NCBI GenBank assembly: GCA_900555085.1
Contig: USJU01000065.1
Span: 1 to 7,280, forward strand
Direction: 5' to 3'
From: an uncultured Clostridium sp.
GTDB lineage: Bacteria > Bacillota > Clostridia > TANB77 > CAG-508
Length of the DNA stretch: 7,280 nt
Shown here: positions 6,574 through 7,280 of the stretch, one piece after another
Layout of the letters: the number at the start of each line of letters is the position of its first letter
Position numbering within the stretch: the stretch's first letter is position 1
Position numbers and translations under genes: made by a program
Notes under the pieces: model-generated
The model's database searches: none
Told to the model about the DNA's origin: nothing
The model's input: only the letters and a program-made list of their open reading frames with translations

Positions 6574-7280
6574 ATGGAAAATTTATATGAATTAACAAAT
6601 CCACAAAAATCTATATGGCTTACGGAACAGTACTACAAAGGTACATCTATCAATGATATTTGTGGTACTGCAAAATTAAACTTTAAAATTGATTTTGATA
6701 CTTTATGCAAAGCTATAAATTTAGTTATTCAAAAAAATGATTGTTTTCGATTAAAGTTTAATATAAAAAATGGAATAGTAAAGCAATATATCTCAGATTA
6801 TAAGTTTATTAATATAGAAATTATAAATATAGAAGATGAAAAAGATATTTCTTCTATTCAAAAAAATCTTATCAATAAGGTTTTTGATATTGAAAATGAT
6901 TATCTTTTCCAATTCAAGATTTATAGACTTCCAAATGAAAAAGGAGGATTTATTTTAAATATCCATCATATTTTAAGTGATTCTTGGAGTCTAGGTTTAA
7001 TTTGTAAAGAAATTATAAAATCTTATAATTATCTAATGGGTATATCTCCAGAAGAACCTATTAGCAGTTCTTATGAGGATTTTTGTGTTGCAGAAAAAAA
7101 ATATTTACAAAGTGACAAATTTGAAAAAGATAGAGAATATTGGAATTCTACTTTCAATACTATTCCTGAAGTTGCAAGTATACCTTCAATTTCTAAAAGT
7201 TATGAAGATATCTCTTGTAAAGCAAATAGAAAAACTTTTGTTATAAATGAAAAATTGAATTCTAAAATAAATACTTATTG
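6574..7280 (+). CDS. Nonribosomal peptide synthetase, N-terminal condensation domain (runs off the right edge)
   Basis: The first 235 residues of a larger protein, translated by hand. It opens directly in a condensation (C) domain. Core C1 is LTNPQKSIWLTEQYY (7-21), C2 is QKNDCFRLKF (53-62), the catalytic C3 is NIHHILSDSWSLG (129-141) with H131, H132 and D136 forming HHxxxD, and C4 is SYEDFCVAEKKYL (166-178). An EYWNSTF block (188-194) follows, as in C domains generally. The second histidine is the residue needed for peptide-bond formation, so the domain looks active. The ATG at 6574 has an AAGGA site 6 nt upstream and a TATAAT promoter before it. No adenylation or carrier domain precedes the C domain. 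The protein is therefore either an initiation module that accepts an acyl group (lipopeptide starter) or a downstream synthetase that takes a peptide from another NRPS. The rest of the module lies outside the window. A stand-alone C-domain acyltransferase cannot be excluded. Confidence 0.9.
   Translation, partial: MENLYELTNPQKSIWLTEQYYKGTSINDICGTAKLNFKIDFDTLCKAINLVIQKNDCFRLKFNIKNGIVKQYISDYKFINIEIINIEDEKDISSIQKNLINKVFDIENDYLFQFKIYRLPNEKGGFILNIHHILSDSWSLGLICKEIIKSYNYLMGISPEEPISSSYEDFCVAEKKYLQSDKFEKDREYWNSTFNTIPEVASIPSISKSYEDISCKANRKTFVINEKLNSKINTY

Overview
This is a strongly AT-rich window (G+C roughly a quarter by eye) with tightly packed genes, strong AGGAG-type ribosome binding sites and A/T-biased codons. 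It suggests a low-GC Gram-positive, most likely a clostridial Firmicute. No phage, transposon, CRISPR, rRNA or tRNA sequence was seen.

The window holds three transcription units. (1) A minus-strand operon reads leftwards from a near-consensus sigma-A promoter (5083-5111) off the left edge. In transcription order it encodes an unrecognised 194-aa protein, a mannose-1-phosphate guanylyltransferase (ManC type), a metal-dependent dehydrogenase of the glycerol-1-phosphate dehydrogenase (AraM/EgsA, Fe-ADH_2) type, two GT-B/GT4-like glycosyltransferases and the first 31 codons of a probable NUDIX hydrolase. The first five genes overlap or lie within 10 bp of each other, so they are almost certainly co-transcribed and translationally coupled. 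(2) A monocistronic minus-strand gene (5283-6413) encodes a membrane-anchored HtrA/DegP-type serine protease with one PDZ domain. It ends before a perfect 14-bp hairpin. (3) Diverging from htrA across 160 bp, a plus-strand gene begins at 6574 behind a TTGATT-N17-TATAAT promoter and runs off the right edge. It opens with a nonribosomal peptide synthetase condensation domain that has an intact HHxxxD motif.

Functionally, the operon looks like a glycan or glycolipid assembly module. ManC supplies GDP-mannose (or a related nucleotide sugar), the dehydrogenase may supply a glycerol-phosphate or polyol-phosphate unit, and the two cytosolic glycosyltransferases build on an acceptor. No flippase, polymerase or priming transferase lies inside the window, so the final product cannot be stated. 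The NRPS gene is separate and marks the start of a probable peptide natural-product locus. The most novel-looking items are the unrecognised first gene of the glycan operon, the non-canonical substrate loop of the dehydrogenase, and the NRPS that opens directly with a condensation domain.
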